DNA of 64,000 bases from Craspedostauros australis (lineage: Eukaryota > Bacillariophyta > Bacillariophyceae > Mastogloiales > Achnanthaceae), in contig JAMXDE010000006.1 of the NCBI GenBank assembly GCA_026770025.1, positions 2,176,001 through 2,240,000 on the forward strand, in the 5' to 3' direction. The notes below the pieces were generated by a model, which saw only the letters and a list, made by a program, of their open reading frames with translations, was not told the origin of the DNA and did not search any database. Position numbers and translations under genes: made by a program. Positions 1 to 11,291 of the stretch are shown piece by piece (the stretch's first letter is position 1; the number at the start of each line of letters is the position of its first letter).

Positions 1-3000
1 CAAAATCGCAACACTCACACACACCCACTCACCCACACACCAACGAATCGGTGCATTGACGCATCAACACATCCGAACATTGGCGCATCAACACATCCGA
101 ACATTGGCGCATCCTCGCATCAACACATCTGAACATTGGCGCATTCACTCGTCCTCTCATCAACACATCCAAACATTGGCACGTCCACACATCAACACAT
201 CTGCACATTCGAACATTGGTGCATTCACTCGTCGTCGCATCAACACATCTGCACACTGGCGCATCCACTCGTCGTCGCATCAACACATCCGAACATTGGC
301 ACATTCACTCGTCCTCGCATCACCACATCCGAACATTGGCGCATCCGATCATCCGAACATTGGCGCATCCACGCGTTGTCGCATGAACACATCCAAACCT
401 TGGCACATCCACTCGTCCTCTCATCAACACATCCGAACATTGGCGCATCCACTTGTCGTCACATCAACACATCCAAACATTGGCACATTCACTCGTCCTC
501 GCATCAACACATCTGCACACTGGCGCATCCACTCGTCGTCGCATCAACACATCCGAACATTGGCGCATCCGATCATCCGAACATTGGCGCATCCGATCAT
601 CCGAACATTGGCGCGTCCACGCGTTGTCGCATGAACACATCCGAACATTGGCGCATTCACTCATCCTCGCATCAACACATCCAAACATTGGCGCATTCAC
701 TCGTCCTCGCATCCACTCGTCGTCGCATCAACACATCTGAACATTGGCGCATTCACTCGTCCTCGCATCAACACATCCGAACATTGACACGTCAACTCAT
801 CCTCATATCAACACATCCGACCATTGGCGCATCCACACATCCCCGCATCAACACATCCGAACATTGGCGCGTCCACACATCAACACATCTGCACATCCGA
901 ATTGGCGCATTCACTCATCCTCCCATCAACACATCCAAACCTTGGCACATCCACTCATCCTCGCATCAACACATCCAAACATTGGCGCGTCCACTCATCC
1001 TCACATCAACACATCCGAACATTGGCGCATTCACTCGTCCTCTCATCAACACATCCAAACATTGGCACGTCCACACATCAACACATCTGCACATCCGAAC
1101 ATTAGCGCATTCACTCGTCCTTGCATCAACACATCCGAACATTGGAGCATCCACTCATCCGAACATTGGCGCATCCACTCATCCGAACATTGGCACGTCC
1201 ACGCGCGTTCACACCAACACATCCAAACATTGGCGCGTCCACTCATCCTCGCATAAACACATCCAAACATTGGCGCATTCACTCATCCTCGTATCAACAC
1301 ATCCGAACATTGACACGTCCACTCATCCTCGCATCAACACATCCAAACATTGGCGCATCCGATCATCCGAACATTGGCGCATTCACTCGTCGTCGCATCA
1401 ACACATCCGAACCTTGGCACATCCACTCATCCTCGCATCAACACATCCGAACATTGGCGCGTCCACGCGTTGTCGCATAAACACATCCAAACATTGGCAC
1501 ATCCACTCATCCTCGCATCAACACATCCGAACACTGGCACATCGACTCATCGTTGCATCAACACTTCCGAACATTGGCGCGTCCACGCGTTGTCGCATCA
1601 ACACATCCGAACACTGGCACATCCACTCATCCTTGCATCAACACATCCGAACATTGGCGCGTCCACGCGTTGTCGCATCAACACATCCAAACATTGGCGC
1701 ATCCACTCATCCTCGCATCAACACATCCGAACACTGGCACATCGACTCATCGTTGCATCAACACATCCGAACATTGGCGCATCCACGCGTTGTCGCATCA
1801 ACACATCCAAACATTGGCACATCCACTCATCCTCGCATCAACACATCCGAACATTGGCGCGTCCACGCGTTGTCGCATCAACACATCCGAACACTGGCAC
1901 ATCCACTCATCCTTGCATCAACACATCCGAACATTGGCGCGTCCACGCGTTGTCGCATCAACACATCCAAACATTGGCGCATCCACTCATCCTCGCATCA
2001 ACACATCCGAACACTGGCACATCGACTCATCGTTGCATCAACACATCCGAACATTGGCGCGTCCACGCGTTGTCGCATCAACACATCCGAACACTGGCAC
2101 ATCCACTCATCCTTGCATCAACACATCCGAACATTGGCGCGTCCACGCGTTGTCGCATCAACACATCCAAACATTGGCGCATCCACTCATCCTCGCATCA
2201 ACACATCCGAACACTGGCACATCGACTCATCGTTGCATCAACACATCCGAACATTGGCGCATCCACGCGTTGTCGCATCAACACATCCAAACATTGGCAC
2301 ATCCACTCATCCTCGCATCAACACATCCGAACATTGGCGCGTCCACGCGTTGTCGCATCAACACATCCGAACACTGGCACATCCACTCATCCTTGCATCA
2401 ACACATCCGAACATTGGCGCGTCCACGCGTTGTCGCATCAACACATCCAAACATTGGCGCATCCACTCATCCTCGCATCAACACATCCGAACACTGGCAC
2501 ATCGACTCATCGTTGCATCAACACATCCGAACATTGGCGCGTCCACGCGTTGTCGCATCAACACATCCAAACATTGGCACATCCACTCATCCTCGCATCA
2601 ACACATCCGAACATTGGCGCGTCCACGCGTTGTCGCATAAACACATCCAAACATTGGCACATCCACTCATCCTTGCATCAACACATCCGAACATTGGCGC
2701 GTCCACGCGTTGTCGCATCAACACATCCAAACATTGGCGCATTCACTCGTCCTCGCATCAACACATCTGAACATTGGCGCGTCCACTCATCCTCACATAA
2801 ACACATCCGAACCTTGGTGCATCCACTCATCCTCACATCAACACATCCAAACCTTGGCGCATCCACTCATCCTCGCATCAACACATCCGAACATTGGCGC
2901 ATCCACACGTTCTCACATCAACACATCAACACATTCACACATTCACACATCAATGCATGGGCACATTGGCGCATCAACACATTTGCACATTGACCCAACA

Positions 3001-3010
3001 ACTCAACAGC
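1..3010. repeat. 40-bp minisatellite with 480-bp higher-order repeat
   Basis: Tandem array of a roughly 40-bp unit built around ACATCCGAACATTGGCGCAT followed by CCACTCATCCTCGCATCAAC, with many single-base variants. Units are irregular in the first 1.4 kb. From about 1490 to 2560 variants recur with a 480-bp (12-unit) period: for example the 60 bases at 1741 equal those at 2221, those at 1501 equal 1981, and those at 1621 equal 2101. After 2900 the units decay into short CACATTCACACATCAAC-like pieces and stop near 3010. The unit lacks stop codons in most frames and 40 is not a multiple of three, so long open frames with a 40-residue period appear in all forward frames. These are by-products of the repeat. 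The left end of the array lies outside the window. Confidence 0.97.
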
Positions 3011-3032
3011 ACAACATTGGAGACATTTCACA

Positions 3033-6000
3033 ATGGTGGGCACCGATCCACGTTTCTACAAGAATGGGCCTGATGCCAATGAGCTCATGAAGGCATTCTT
3101 GGCTGATCCCACGAAATGGCACTGGGAGGCAGCACCTTTGCGTCTGCAACATTCGTTCTTACTCAAGTATGATGCAAAGAAGTTCGTTCGGACTCTACGT
3201 GAGTTCAAACGGACATTGGTGAAGAAGGGTTTGTTTCACCGTAAGTACTGCATGCCCAGCCACACAATCAAAGCTCCATCATGAACTCGTCTGCTTGTAT
3301 TCAGGTGCCTTCTCATCTATTTTCTATCTTTCCTATGACTCCAACCTTTGGCATTCATCTCTTCATCATCCATTGCAGAGGATGGCAAGCGAAACAAGGT
3401 CTCGATACATAGGCTTGGTGCCAACCTCCGTCCTGTGGATGTACCAGAAGCCAAAAATGCTGAGTTGGAACCAACCAATCACGATGCCAACTCTTCCACC
3501 AGTCATAACACCACCAACAGCCATGCCAACAACACCAGGAGCGGAACCAGCAGGAACAATACACGCAGAAACAGCACCAACAGACGAAGCACACGGGGCC
3601 GTATGTACGAAGCATCACATGAAGGTGACACTGCCCGCCCTCTTGGAATCAACAGCACAAATGAGAGCAGCAGCAGCAGCAGCAGCACATCCGATGGGTC
3701 ATCTGAATCATCAGATGACGTGGAGGGCACAGATTCTGACAATGACATGGAATACCTTGGCACTACCAACCAACCAGGCCAATGTGGATCTACGAGCATG
3801 CCCTATGACCCCATCTCTGCAAGATTCGGCCACTTTTTTGAGCTATCAGAATCCCAACGAGTTGCAAAGTTTCGAAAGCTGAGCCGCACCATCGAGGTCT
3901 TCCACACAACTCAGGTGTGGAGACCTCGTGGTGAAAGGTATCGCATGGTTGGGGTTGACTTCCACATGCCTGCGTGCACCACCAGGGATGATGCGACAGT
4001 GACCATCCAAAGTCGGAAGGTGGATGGAGTACCTCGGATGTTCCTGGTGTTGCTATACAAGCCACCAACGGCTTTTGGAAAGGACGGAAGCATCGTGGAC
4101 ATCCTGATTGACAAGTTGGGTCATCCTTTCTCTGATGCAGGGCAGAAACGTTCTGCCCATGTGCAACAATTCCGGAACGAAGACTTTGCAGAGTCCTTCC
4201 GTTCGGAAATGCTTGTACCCATGCCATTTCCTATCGATTCCATCTTCTGTGACACACCATGCCGAAGATTGGGAGGAGTGGTCTGGTTACGTCATGCTGT
4301 GAAGGACAATGATGGTGCAACCCACAACATGCTTACAATAACGGTACGTTTGAAGGAAGCAACCAATGTTGGGGTGACCCGGCACTTTTCTGTGTGCCAT
4401 GGTCTGGGCTTTGCAGATGGTGACGGAAGCCATCCTGATGTTAGTGACCAAGTCACTAACACACCAAACTGCACCACTGACGTTGCCACCCACAACATCA
4501 ACACCAATATGACAAGCACAAGGAACATGACGGTCGGCACCGCAGCTGCCACGGCTGGCAACAGCATGACACCATCAACACCCCAACCCACAATCCACCT
4601 AGGAGGTCGTCGCCCCACCCCAGCAGCGGACAGTCACCACAACAACAACAGACAACTACCATCAGCAACGCAGCCAAGGCTGCATGGCCAACAAGCCACA
4701 CCCACGGTTTCTGCCATCAGTCATCAGACAGCAACCCAGACTGCCACCGACGACACCATGTCAGTTTTTACAGACAGTACCGAAATAATGCGAGATCGTA
4801 TTGAAATCAAACGGGCAACGCTTGAGATGATGGAGGCTGAGCTGGCTCTCAAGGTGGAGGAAAAGCGTGCAAAGCGGGCACGGGAGGACACCTTGCAAGA
4901 GAGACCCAGATTGTTTGCAGATGCAACTGAAGAAAGCCAAGCAACAAAGAAGCCTCGTGCTCTCACACAAGTGCCCATGGCAGGTGGCCCCAATGTCAAT
5001 GTGGACGTCTCCCAACATGCCAACAGATGGTGGGAGCACGAGGATATCTCCCTCGATGCGGCGTTGGTTGATGCTGCCGGCCAGTTGGCAAGCAGATCAG
5101 GTGGTGAACCTCCAGCAGCAGCAGCAGCAGCAGGTGTGAGAGCCAGTACAGATCAGTACACGCACCGTCGCACTGCTATGGATGAAAGAAGCCAGAACAG
5201 TGGCATTCACCCATCACTCCAACGGATTCTACCAGCCCAGGCAAGCGATGCACATCGCAGAACACGAACAGACACGCAGGCAATGCCACCACCAAGATCA
5301 CCAACACGAGCATTGGTGGAAGGCTCAGACCGTGGAGGAGGACGGGCACAGGAAGAGGGGATGGCAGGAGCAGGATCACTTGTACAAATCCTACCAGCCC
5401 AGGCGGGCGATGCACATCACAGAACACGAACAGACACACAGGCAATGCCACCACCAAGATCACCAGCACAAGCATTGGTGGAAAGCTCAGACAGTGGAGG
5501 AGGAGGGGCACAGGAAGAGGCGATTGCTGTAGTGGAATCACTTGTGCGGATCCTACCAGCCCAGGCGGGCGATGCACATCACAGAACACGAACAGACACA
5601 CTGGCAATGCCACCACCAAGATCACCAGCACGAGCATTGGTGGAAAGCTCAGACAGTGGAGGGGGACAGGCACAGCAAAAGGGGGTTGCTGTGGTGGGAT
5701 CGCCCCAAGAGATCCCAACAGCCCAGGCAGGCGGTGTGCATCATACAACAGGAACAGATGCCCAATCGGAGGTGGCGATTTTGCCAACACCACCACAATC
5801 ACCAGCAACCAGAAGTTCGAAAGTCTCAGATATTGGAAGAATAAGGGCATGGCCAGACGAGATGGCAACAGCAGGATCACCCCAATGGATCGTGCCATCC
5901 CAGGCAGGCGGTGTGCAGCATACAACACAAACAGATGCACAAACGGAGGTGGCGATCTTGCCATCACCACCATCACCGGCATCAAAAAGAGGAGCCGAAA

Positions 6001-6302
6001 CAGCTGGAGTCCGGATGCCATCGCCAAGTGCAACTTTGGCATCAACCGAATCGGTCCCAAAAGATGATGCAAGAGGAGAGACAGCAGAAGGAAGCATCCA
6101 ACAGCCGCCGCAGGTTGCAACAGTGCCCACAACAACGGCGGAAGCAACCACGAATAATTTCACAATGGCAGAACAAGCAATAGGAGACGAACAATCACAG
6201 CACCAGCATGATGACCAAGAGAAAGAACGAAGAAAGCCGACTACTACTGGGATGAGGACCCGTGGGAGGTCAGCACGACAACGCCGTGGTGATGCAAGTT
6301 AA
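3033..6302 (+). CDS. Large repeat-containing protein of unknown function, two exons
   Basis: Model join(3033..3240, 3379..6302), 1043 aa. The donor C|GTAAGT at 3241 and acceptor TTGCAG at 3378 keep frame (phase 1). I do not recognise the family. Residues 1-70 are globular and rich in K, W and F. Residues 90-220 are N/S/T-rich with a serine run. Residues about 220-420 look folded, with a YDPISARFGHFFELSESQRV segment and several hydrophobic strands. Then come a low-complexity stretch and a short charged helix (ALKVEEKRAKRARED). Five tandem repeats of about 54 residues follow, each starting near ILPAQAGDAHHRTRTDTQAM, and the end is basic (RTRGRSARQRRG). Disorder and a basic tail could fit a nuclear protein, but that is a guess. 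The minisatellite ends about 25 bases before the ATG, so the promoter must include it or lie beyond it. Confidence 0.72.
5226..5990 (+). repeat. Five coding tandem repeats, period 162 bp
   Basis: In-frame repeats start near 5226, 5388, 5550, 5712 and 5889, so the first four are spaced exactly 162 bp (54 codons) and the last by 177 bp. Copies 1-3 are very similar. Copies 4 and 5 are more diverged, share a TDAQ(S/T)EVAILP ending, and copy 5 follows an insertion. Preservation of a multiple of three supports translation of this frame. Confidence 0.9.
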
Positions 6303-7444
6303 CCACCTCAGCAAGGCAAACGAGAATACCATAAATAGTGGAGTCAGAATGTACAATGTTTGCTTGTTGTAACTAGACGAATCCTGCTGATGGAATGCAA
6401 CAAGTCAACTGGCAAGAGAGCCACAACAACATCCGCAACCCCCATTCGAAGAGAGGGGAACATGCTGACTCTGTGGCTGTCGAATGTGTGGAATCGCATG
6501 AAGAGGCGAAGGATCCGTGGACCAGAATGAAAAAAGCCAAAAAACAACAAGATGCAGTCCGTGCACAACATGATAATGAGCAAAAAAGCCACAAGTTGTT
6601 TTTGAAAATACGCAAGAATTTTTCGCCATTTGGTGGCCCGCATCCCTTTTCGACTTTCGTTTTCCTTCGTCGCAATTTAAAAAAAAACGCCGTTTTCCCT
6701 TCCCCTCCCAAGAAGAGAAGACAGAGGGGCAGCAGCATCCACACTTCTCTCTGCCTTCTTGCTTCCCTCCATGTTCGTCTTCCTTTGCATTTTTGCCGCC
6801 AAACAACGCGCGCAAAAGGAAATCGATTCGTGTTTCCTGTTGTGCCCTGTCACGAAGCAATCACAACAGTCATCGTTCTCCGACCACATCGAACACTTGC
6901 TTCTCCAAGTAGTCCAAGGAATCCATTCTGCGGTCATTTTCCCAATGACTCGGCTGAATGCGTCACAACACAGACATTGGGCGATGATGGAGCAGTGATG
7001 GGAAGCCGAATCGAGCCCAACACAATTGGACCCAACGCACCGCACCAACGCAACAACTTCACAACCTCTCTGTTGCGAACACCAAAGTGCACAACACTTC
7101 CATTCGCAAACAAGAGGAGACACAAGCGCAAGCACAAACACAAACGCAGACAAACAGAATTGAGCCTGACCATACTGAATCGAATCGAAGTTATACTCTA
7201 TCACAATCCCTTTCGAAGTGCAAGAATCAAGCTATCGTTGAGTTATCAGCAAAGTGAAGTAAAGTCAGGTCGATCCATTGCAGTTGCAGTTGCAGTCACA
7301 GTCGCCGAAGACGTTGACGTCTCCCTCCAACACCAACCGCAACACAACTGCAGCAACAGCGACGCTACGCTCCGTTACGTGACAGAAGAAGTCTCAGCAC
7401 AACCATCAGCACAAGTTCGTACTCGCACATTGAAACCTGCAAAG
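6303..7444. other. Intergenic region / 5' leader
   Basis: There is no supported gene here. The frame of the downstream cyclophilin-like gene happens to stay open back to 6395, but the encoded peptide is compositionally random (poly-K, poly-P, HKRKHKHKRR) and lacks domain character. I treat it as promoter and 5' UTR. CAAACACAAACGC-type repeats lie near 7125-7160. Confidence 0.5.
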
Positions 7445-8979
7445 ATGCAACGACGTCCGTACCAGCCGCAGCACCAGTACAACTACGGCCAGGGCCAGCA
7501 CGCATCGCCGGCCCAGGCCAACGGATACTACCAAGGCCAGCAGCGCCATGACCCCTACAACACAGCACCGCAGGCACCGCACATGCAAACTGCCGTGCCG
7601 CACGTTCCCATCGACGTCAGCACCCGCAATCGCAACGCCCGCAAGAACAGCGGCGGCTGCTCGATCATCACCGTCCTTTTCCTCATCCTCCTCACGGCCG
7701 GTGCCGTGGCCGGTTGCGGCTACTTCTACGTCAAGGACGTCCTCATGGTCGAGTACAAGGCGGAGCTGCAACGAGAAGAGGTCGAACCCATCACGGAGTA
7801 CTGGACGGAGAAGTTTGCCACGCTGGATCGCGATCATCAGAAACTGCAGTCCTCTTCCATGACGTTGCGTCGCGAACTCAGAACTACCGAGCATGCGCTC
7901 GATGATGCGAGGGGACATGCGGACCGTGAGTTGCAGGAACTCAGGGATTCCATGCAAAGGCAGATCGACGAAGCATGGGAACATGCCAACAACAACAATA
8001 ACAACGACCAGCAGGTCGAGGTCGTGCATGCCGACACGTCGCATTTGGATCGTCGTATTGAAGAATTGGATGGCATGGCCTTGCATCTGCAATATGGCAT
8101 TCAGGAATTGTCCAAGCGCGCAGCGATTGCCAAGTAAGTTGCCTTCATTTTGAATCATGGGGTGAAATCAAATGAAATGTGGCCACGAACAACTGGATGG
8201 ACATGTGGCTGGCTGGGTGAATTGAATAGATTGCCGGAACAAGACAATGAGCGCATATTACATTGTGTGCGATGTGGTGAAGTGCCCACGTGGCCGTCAC
8301 ATCGCGACCAATTTGGTTTTCTCATGGCTCAACCATTGCCTCTTTCTCACGCACAAACGCACTTCTCCGCACCACACCACGCACACAAAACAAACAAAAC
8401 AAAACAAAATATTGCAGATACGGACCAGGCCCATACCGTGTGGAAATCGAACTTGCCTTCAACCAGCATGTGCAGGAGACTCGTGGAGAGGCGCGCTTCT
8501 TCGTAGTTGAAACCGCACCGCTCGACATGATGCCGCACTCCATCTACTGGTTCCTGGAACAGGTCGACCAAAAGCTCTTCCAAACCAACAGCTTCTACAT
8601 CAACGTCCCGCACGTCGTGCAGGCCGGGCCACGATCCAAGCTCACCAACACCGCAAGCGAAGCCATCCTCAAGAGGTACGAAGAATCCGGTTTCAAGTCG
8701 CTCTACTTCCAGGAATACAACCCAGACTTCACGCATCACCCATGGACGATGGGATTCGCAGGACGTCCGGCAGGACCCGAGTTCTACATCAACTTGCACG
8801 AAAACATCGGCGCACATGGTCCCGGCGGACAGGGTCCGGGCGGGGATCCTTGCTTTGCCAAGGTCATCAGCGGATTCGACACCATCGAGCGCATGATGAA
8901 GACGCCAGGATTGCCGGACGATCCCGCTATCATGAAGAAGACAGTGGGTGTCCGCAGGGCAGTCATTCTTCGGGATTAG
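7445..8979 (+). CDS. Membrane-anchored cyclophilin-like protein, two exons
   Basis: Model join(7445..8133, 8418..8979), 416 aa. Donor AA|GTAAGT at 8134 and acceptor TTGCAG at 8417 restore AAK|YGPGPYRVE. Residues 1-70 are Q/Y/P-rich. Residues 72-96 form one transmembrane segment (SIITVLFLILLTAGAVAGCG) of probable type II topology. Residues 100-225 are a charged coiled coil with a poly-Asn patch. From about 230 the chain resembles a cyclophilin-type fold (AGPEFYINL, then CFAKVISGFDTIERM matching the conserved FGKVVEGMDVV region). The catalytic F-H-R of active cyclophilins is replaced by Y-I-N in SFYINVPHVVQAGP. Prolyl isomerase activity is therefore doubtful, and a binding role in the secretory lumen is more likely. 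The start was chosen just before the Q-rich tail, as the upstream frame looks non-coding. Confidence 0.78.
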
Positions 8980-9101
8980 GAACCATACATACACGCACAT
9001 CAGACGATTGACAAGATGTGGAACGGTGAAATTGAATACTGAACAACTGACGCAGGGTACTCCAGCGACAGGCATACGGCAGAAGCTTGTAGAGTACCGC
9101 A

Positions 9102-9635
9102 TCACTTTTCCTCATTGGCGTTCATGCATTGTTTGAAGTGTGTTTGAATGAAAATCGCTGCAATGCGATCGAAGAATGGCTCCTGTCCGTCCGTCCCAAA
9201 TTGAAAGCCCTCTTCGCCCCAGTATTTGGTGTACAGCAGAATGTGCTTCAATTCCGACTCTGCAGTCGCCGCGCCTCTTCGCGTTGCATTGAATGTCATC
9301 GAAGAGTCAATGTGGAGGAAATCCTTCACATGGATGAGACATGACAACATCAGTCGAAGATTGAGCGCAGCGATGATCACGAAGACCACGATGACGTTTG
9401 TACGTTTGCCTCCTCTGCATCTGTTTCTGCACTTGCATCGTTGGGATTGCTGGTTGCGTTGATGATTGGAGCCACTTTCACGACCACGCGTGTATTCGCA
9501 TCTGCTGCTTCGTCCGTCTCCATCGTCGTCGTCATTATCCGTGCGCTCGGCATCACCACCTGGAGGGTTGATCATGGATGGTGATTCATTGACTGCAGAG
9601 CTCAGCAGGGTGCCGTCTCGTTTTCGGAGCACCAT
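9102..9635 (-). pseudogene. Truncated alpha-1,3-fucosyltransferase copy
   Basis: The first ~157 residues match the intact fucosyltransferase at 21668-23302: cytosolic tail, signal anchor and the YTKYWGE(E/D)GFQFGT stem region. Homology ends near 9168, after GQEPF, and about 20 unrelated residues precede a stop. The whole GT10 catalytic domain is missing. The break coincides with the left edge of the segmental duplication, so this is a duplication remnant. If translated, it would give a membrane-anchored stub without enzyme activity. Confidence 0.85.
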
Positions 9636-10058
9636 GGCGATGTGTCATAATACGTACGGATGCTCATGTGTCGCCATGCATCGCAGAGTGTTCTTGTTCT
9701 TGTTGGTGTTGGTGTTGGTGTTGGTGTTGGTGTTGGTGTTGGTGTTGGTGTTGTTGTGTGTGATGAATGAGCGATTTGCGTTTCGCGCCAAAACTGAAGG
9801 GGGTGAATGACATCCACCCCTAGTATTAGGGGGCGTGGAAGATGGATCGTTCGTCACCCCCAATGATTGGCGCCATCCAATTCTCCTTCCAATTTTCTCA
9901 CACACAAACTCAACAGATCACATCATTGTTTGGGAGGTCCAATCCACCAATCAATCAATCAATCAATCAATCGATCAATCAAGCAAGGCAAGTCGTGAAG
10001 CAACATCCATCGTCAACGATCCCCCACAATCACTCTTGCCACTCTTGCTGCTGAAATC
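9636..10058. promoter_or_regulatory. Divergent intergenic region with microsatellites
   Basis: Lies between the fucosyltransferase stub (-) and the reductase (+), so it should hold both promoters. It contains a (TTGGTG)n tract at about 9700-9753 and a (CAAT)n tract at 9948-9982. The right copy (23303-23707) is identical except that its TTGGTG tract is 18 bases shorter, a slippage difference. No TATA box is obvious. Confidence 0.5.
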
Positions 10059-11192
10059 ATGCCACTGAGGGCACGTATGCGTTCCTCTTCCTGCCTTGCT
10101 GCCTACTTTTCCTTCTGCATCATCATCCGTACGTTACATCTGTCACCATGGCAGAGCAGAAGTACGAGCATCAACGTTAATGCATGGCCGACAGTCGCTC
10201 GCTTCTCGCCGCACAAACAGAGACGATCATACTCGTTGTCGCATGTGTTGCCGGTGGTCCGTCCAATCCCATCTACGGCTTCTTTGCTTCGCGCAGCCGC
10301 CATTCCCAACGATGAGGATCACAGCGACAGTGACAGCGACAACGACGAAAGCGACACCAACGATGCTGACAATCGCTTCGTTCAAGGTGTCACGTTGAAG
10401 ATCGCCGTTGATCAGAATTGGGCGGTGGCGGACACATCGGCAGAAGTGTCCGTGCGCTTCACATGCAGCGATAGCCTGGACATGGTGCATCGATTGCGAC
10501 GTGACTGCCAAGCAGTGCTGGTGGGTCGCAAGACGGTTGAGGATGACGATTGCAGTCTGACGGTCCGTCGTGTGACAGCTACGGAACAGCCATATCGCGT
10601 GATATTGGACTCGAGGCAGTCGTTGGACATGTCGCGGTATCACATCTTTCAAGATGGACATAGAACGATCGTGTATCATGGCTGCTATTCTTCTTCTTAT
10701 TCTTCTTCTTCTCCAGGGGCATTCAATGCATCAGACGATCGACCAACACCATCGTTGTCGGAGTGCCAAGTTACCCAAGTGGATGGATATCCAGATGTTC
10801 ACCTTGTTGGGATCCCAACATCACCAAAAGCAGCGAAAGCAGCGGCAGGATCATCGTCATTCGTACCGACGCAGTCTCCTTTTCCTTCGATTCTGCCTCC
10901 AGAAACAATCATCCAGCACTTGGCAGATCACTTTGGCATCACATCCGTGATGGTGGAAGGTGGCCCAAGGACGGCGATCTCGTTTTTGCAGAGCGGTCTT
11001 GTCGATCGGACCATCCTGGTACAGGCTCCGTTTGCCTTTGAGCATTCGCAAGAATCTGGGCTATCTCATGAGGTGTTCCGAGAAAGCGGGTTGGAGCGCC
11101 TTGGCAGCATACCATCGGGAGTTGACACGATCGAATGTTGGTCGCGACCTGGATTGGGTTGGCCGAATTTGGATCTTTCCAGGTGGCCGTGA
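10059..11192 (+). CDS. RibD C-terminal (pyrimidine reductase) family protein, copy 1
   Basis: 377 aa. From about residue 110 the protein follows the RibD_C / dihydrofolate-reductase-like fold: a VTLKIAVDQNWAVAD first strand, VHRLRRDCQAVLVGRKTVED, then VMVEGGPRTAISFLQSGLVD near residues 297-316. In bacteria and plants this domain reduces 5-amino-6-ribosylamino-pyrimidinedione 5'-phosphate with NADPH in riboflavin synthesis. No deaminase domain is present. Residues 1-105 are hydrophobic, then basic, then D/S/N-rich, and may target an organelle, though no classic ASAFAP site is clear. Compared with copy 2, residues 1-325 are identical and five substitutions fall in residues 326-377. The exact substrate is inferred. 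Confidence 0.82.
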   Translation: MPLRARMRSSSCLAAYFSFCIIIRTLHLSPWQSRSTSINVNAWPTVARFSPHKQRRSYSLSHVLPVVRPIPSTASLLRAAAIPNDEDHSDSDSDNDESDTNDADNRFVQGVTLKIAVDQNWAVADTSAEVSVRFTCSDSLDMVHRLRRDCQAVLVGRKTVEDDDCSLTVRRVTATEQPYRVILDSRQSLDMSRYHIFQDGHRTIVYHGCYSSSYSSSSPGAFNASDDRPTPSLSECQVTQVDGYPDVHLVGIPTSPKAAKAAAGSSSFVPTQSPFPSILPPETIIQHLADHFGITSVMVEGGPRTAISFLQSGLVDRTILVQAPFAFEHSQESGLSHEVFRESGLERLGSIPSGVDTIECWSRPGLGWPNLDLSRWP

Positions 11193-11291
11193 CATTGGAT
11201 TGTGTCGGCACCGATGAATGAGAATACACATTGGGGCTGACTCTGTTTGTATTGGGTATTGCATTATTCTATCGTTTAGAATTGCTTCGCT

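Noticed and set aside
136-2993. Long plus-strand open frames (up to 834 codons) encoding HQHIRTLAHP-like repeats
   Set aside because: They arise in all forward frames, and in shorter form on the other strand, from a 40-bp satellite lacking stops; no start context or domain supports translation.
5176-6147. Minus-strand 323-codon frame with repeated hydrophobic segments, looking like a membrane protein
   Set aside because: It is the antisense of the five coding repeats of the 3033-6302 gene; the hydrophobicity is the complement of Gln/His/Thr/Pro codons.
6395-7444. Extension of the cyclophilin-like gene to an upstream ATG
   Set aside because: Composition is random and would bury the membrane anchor far inside; the region fits promoter and leader better.
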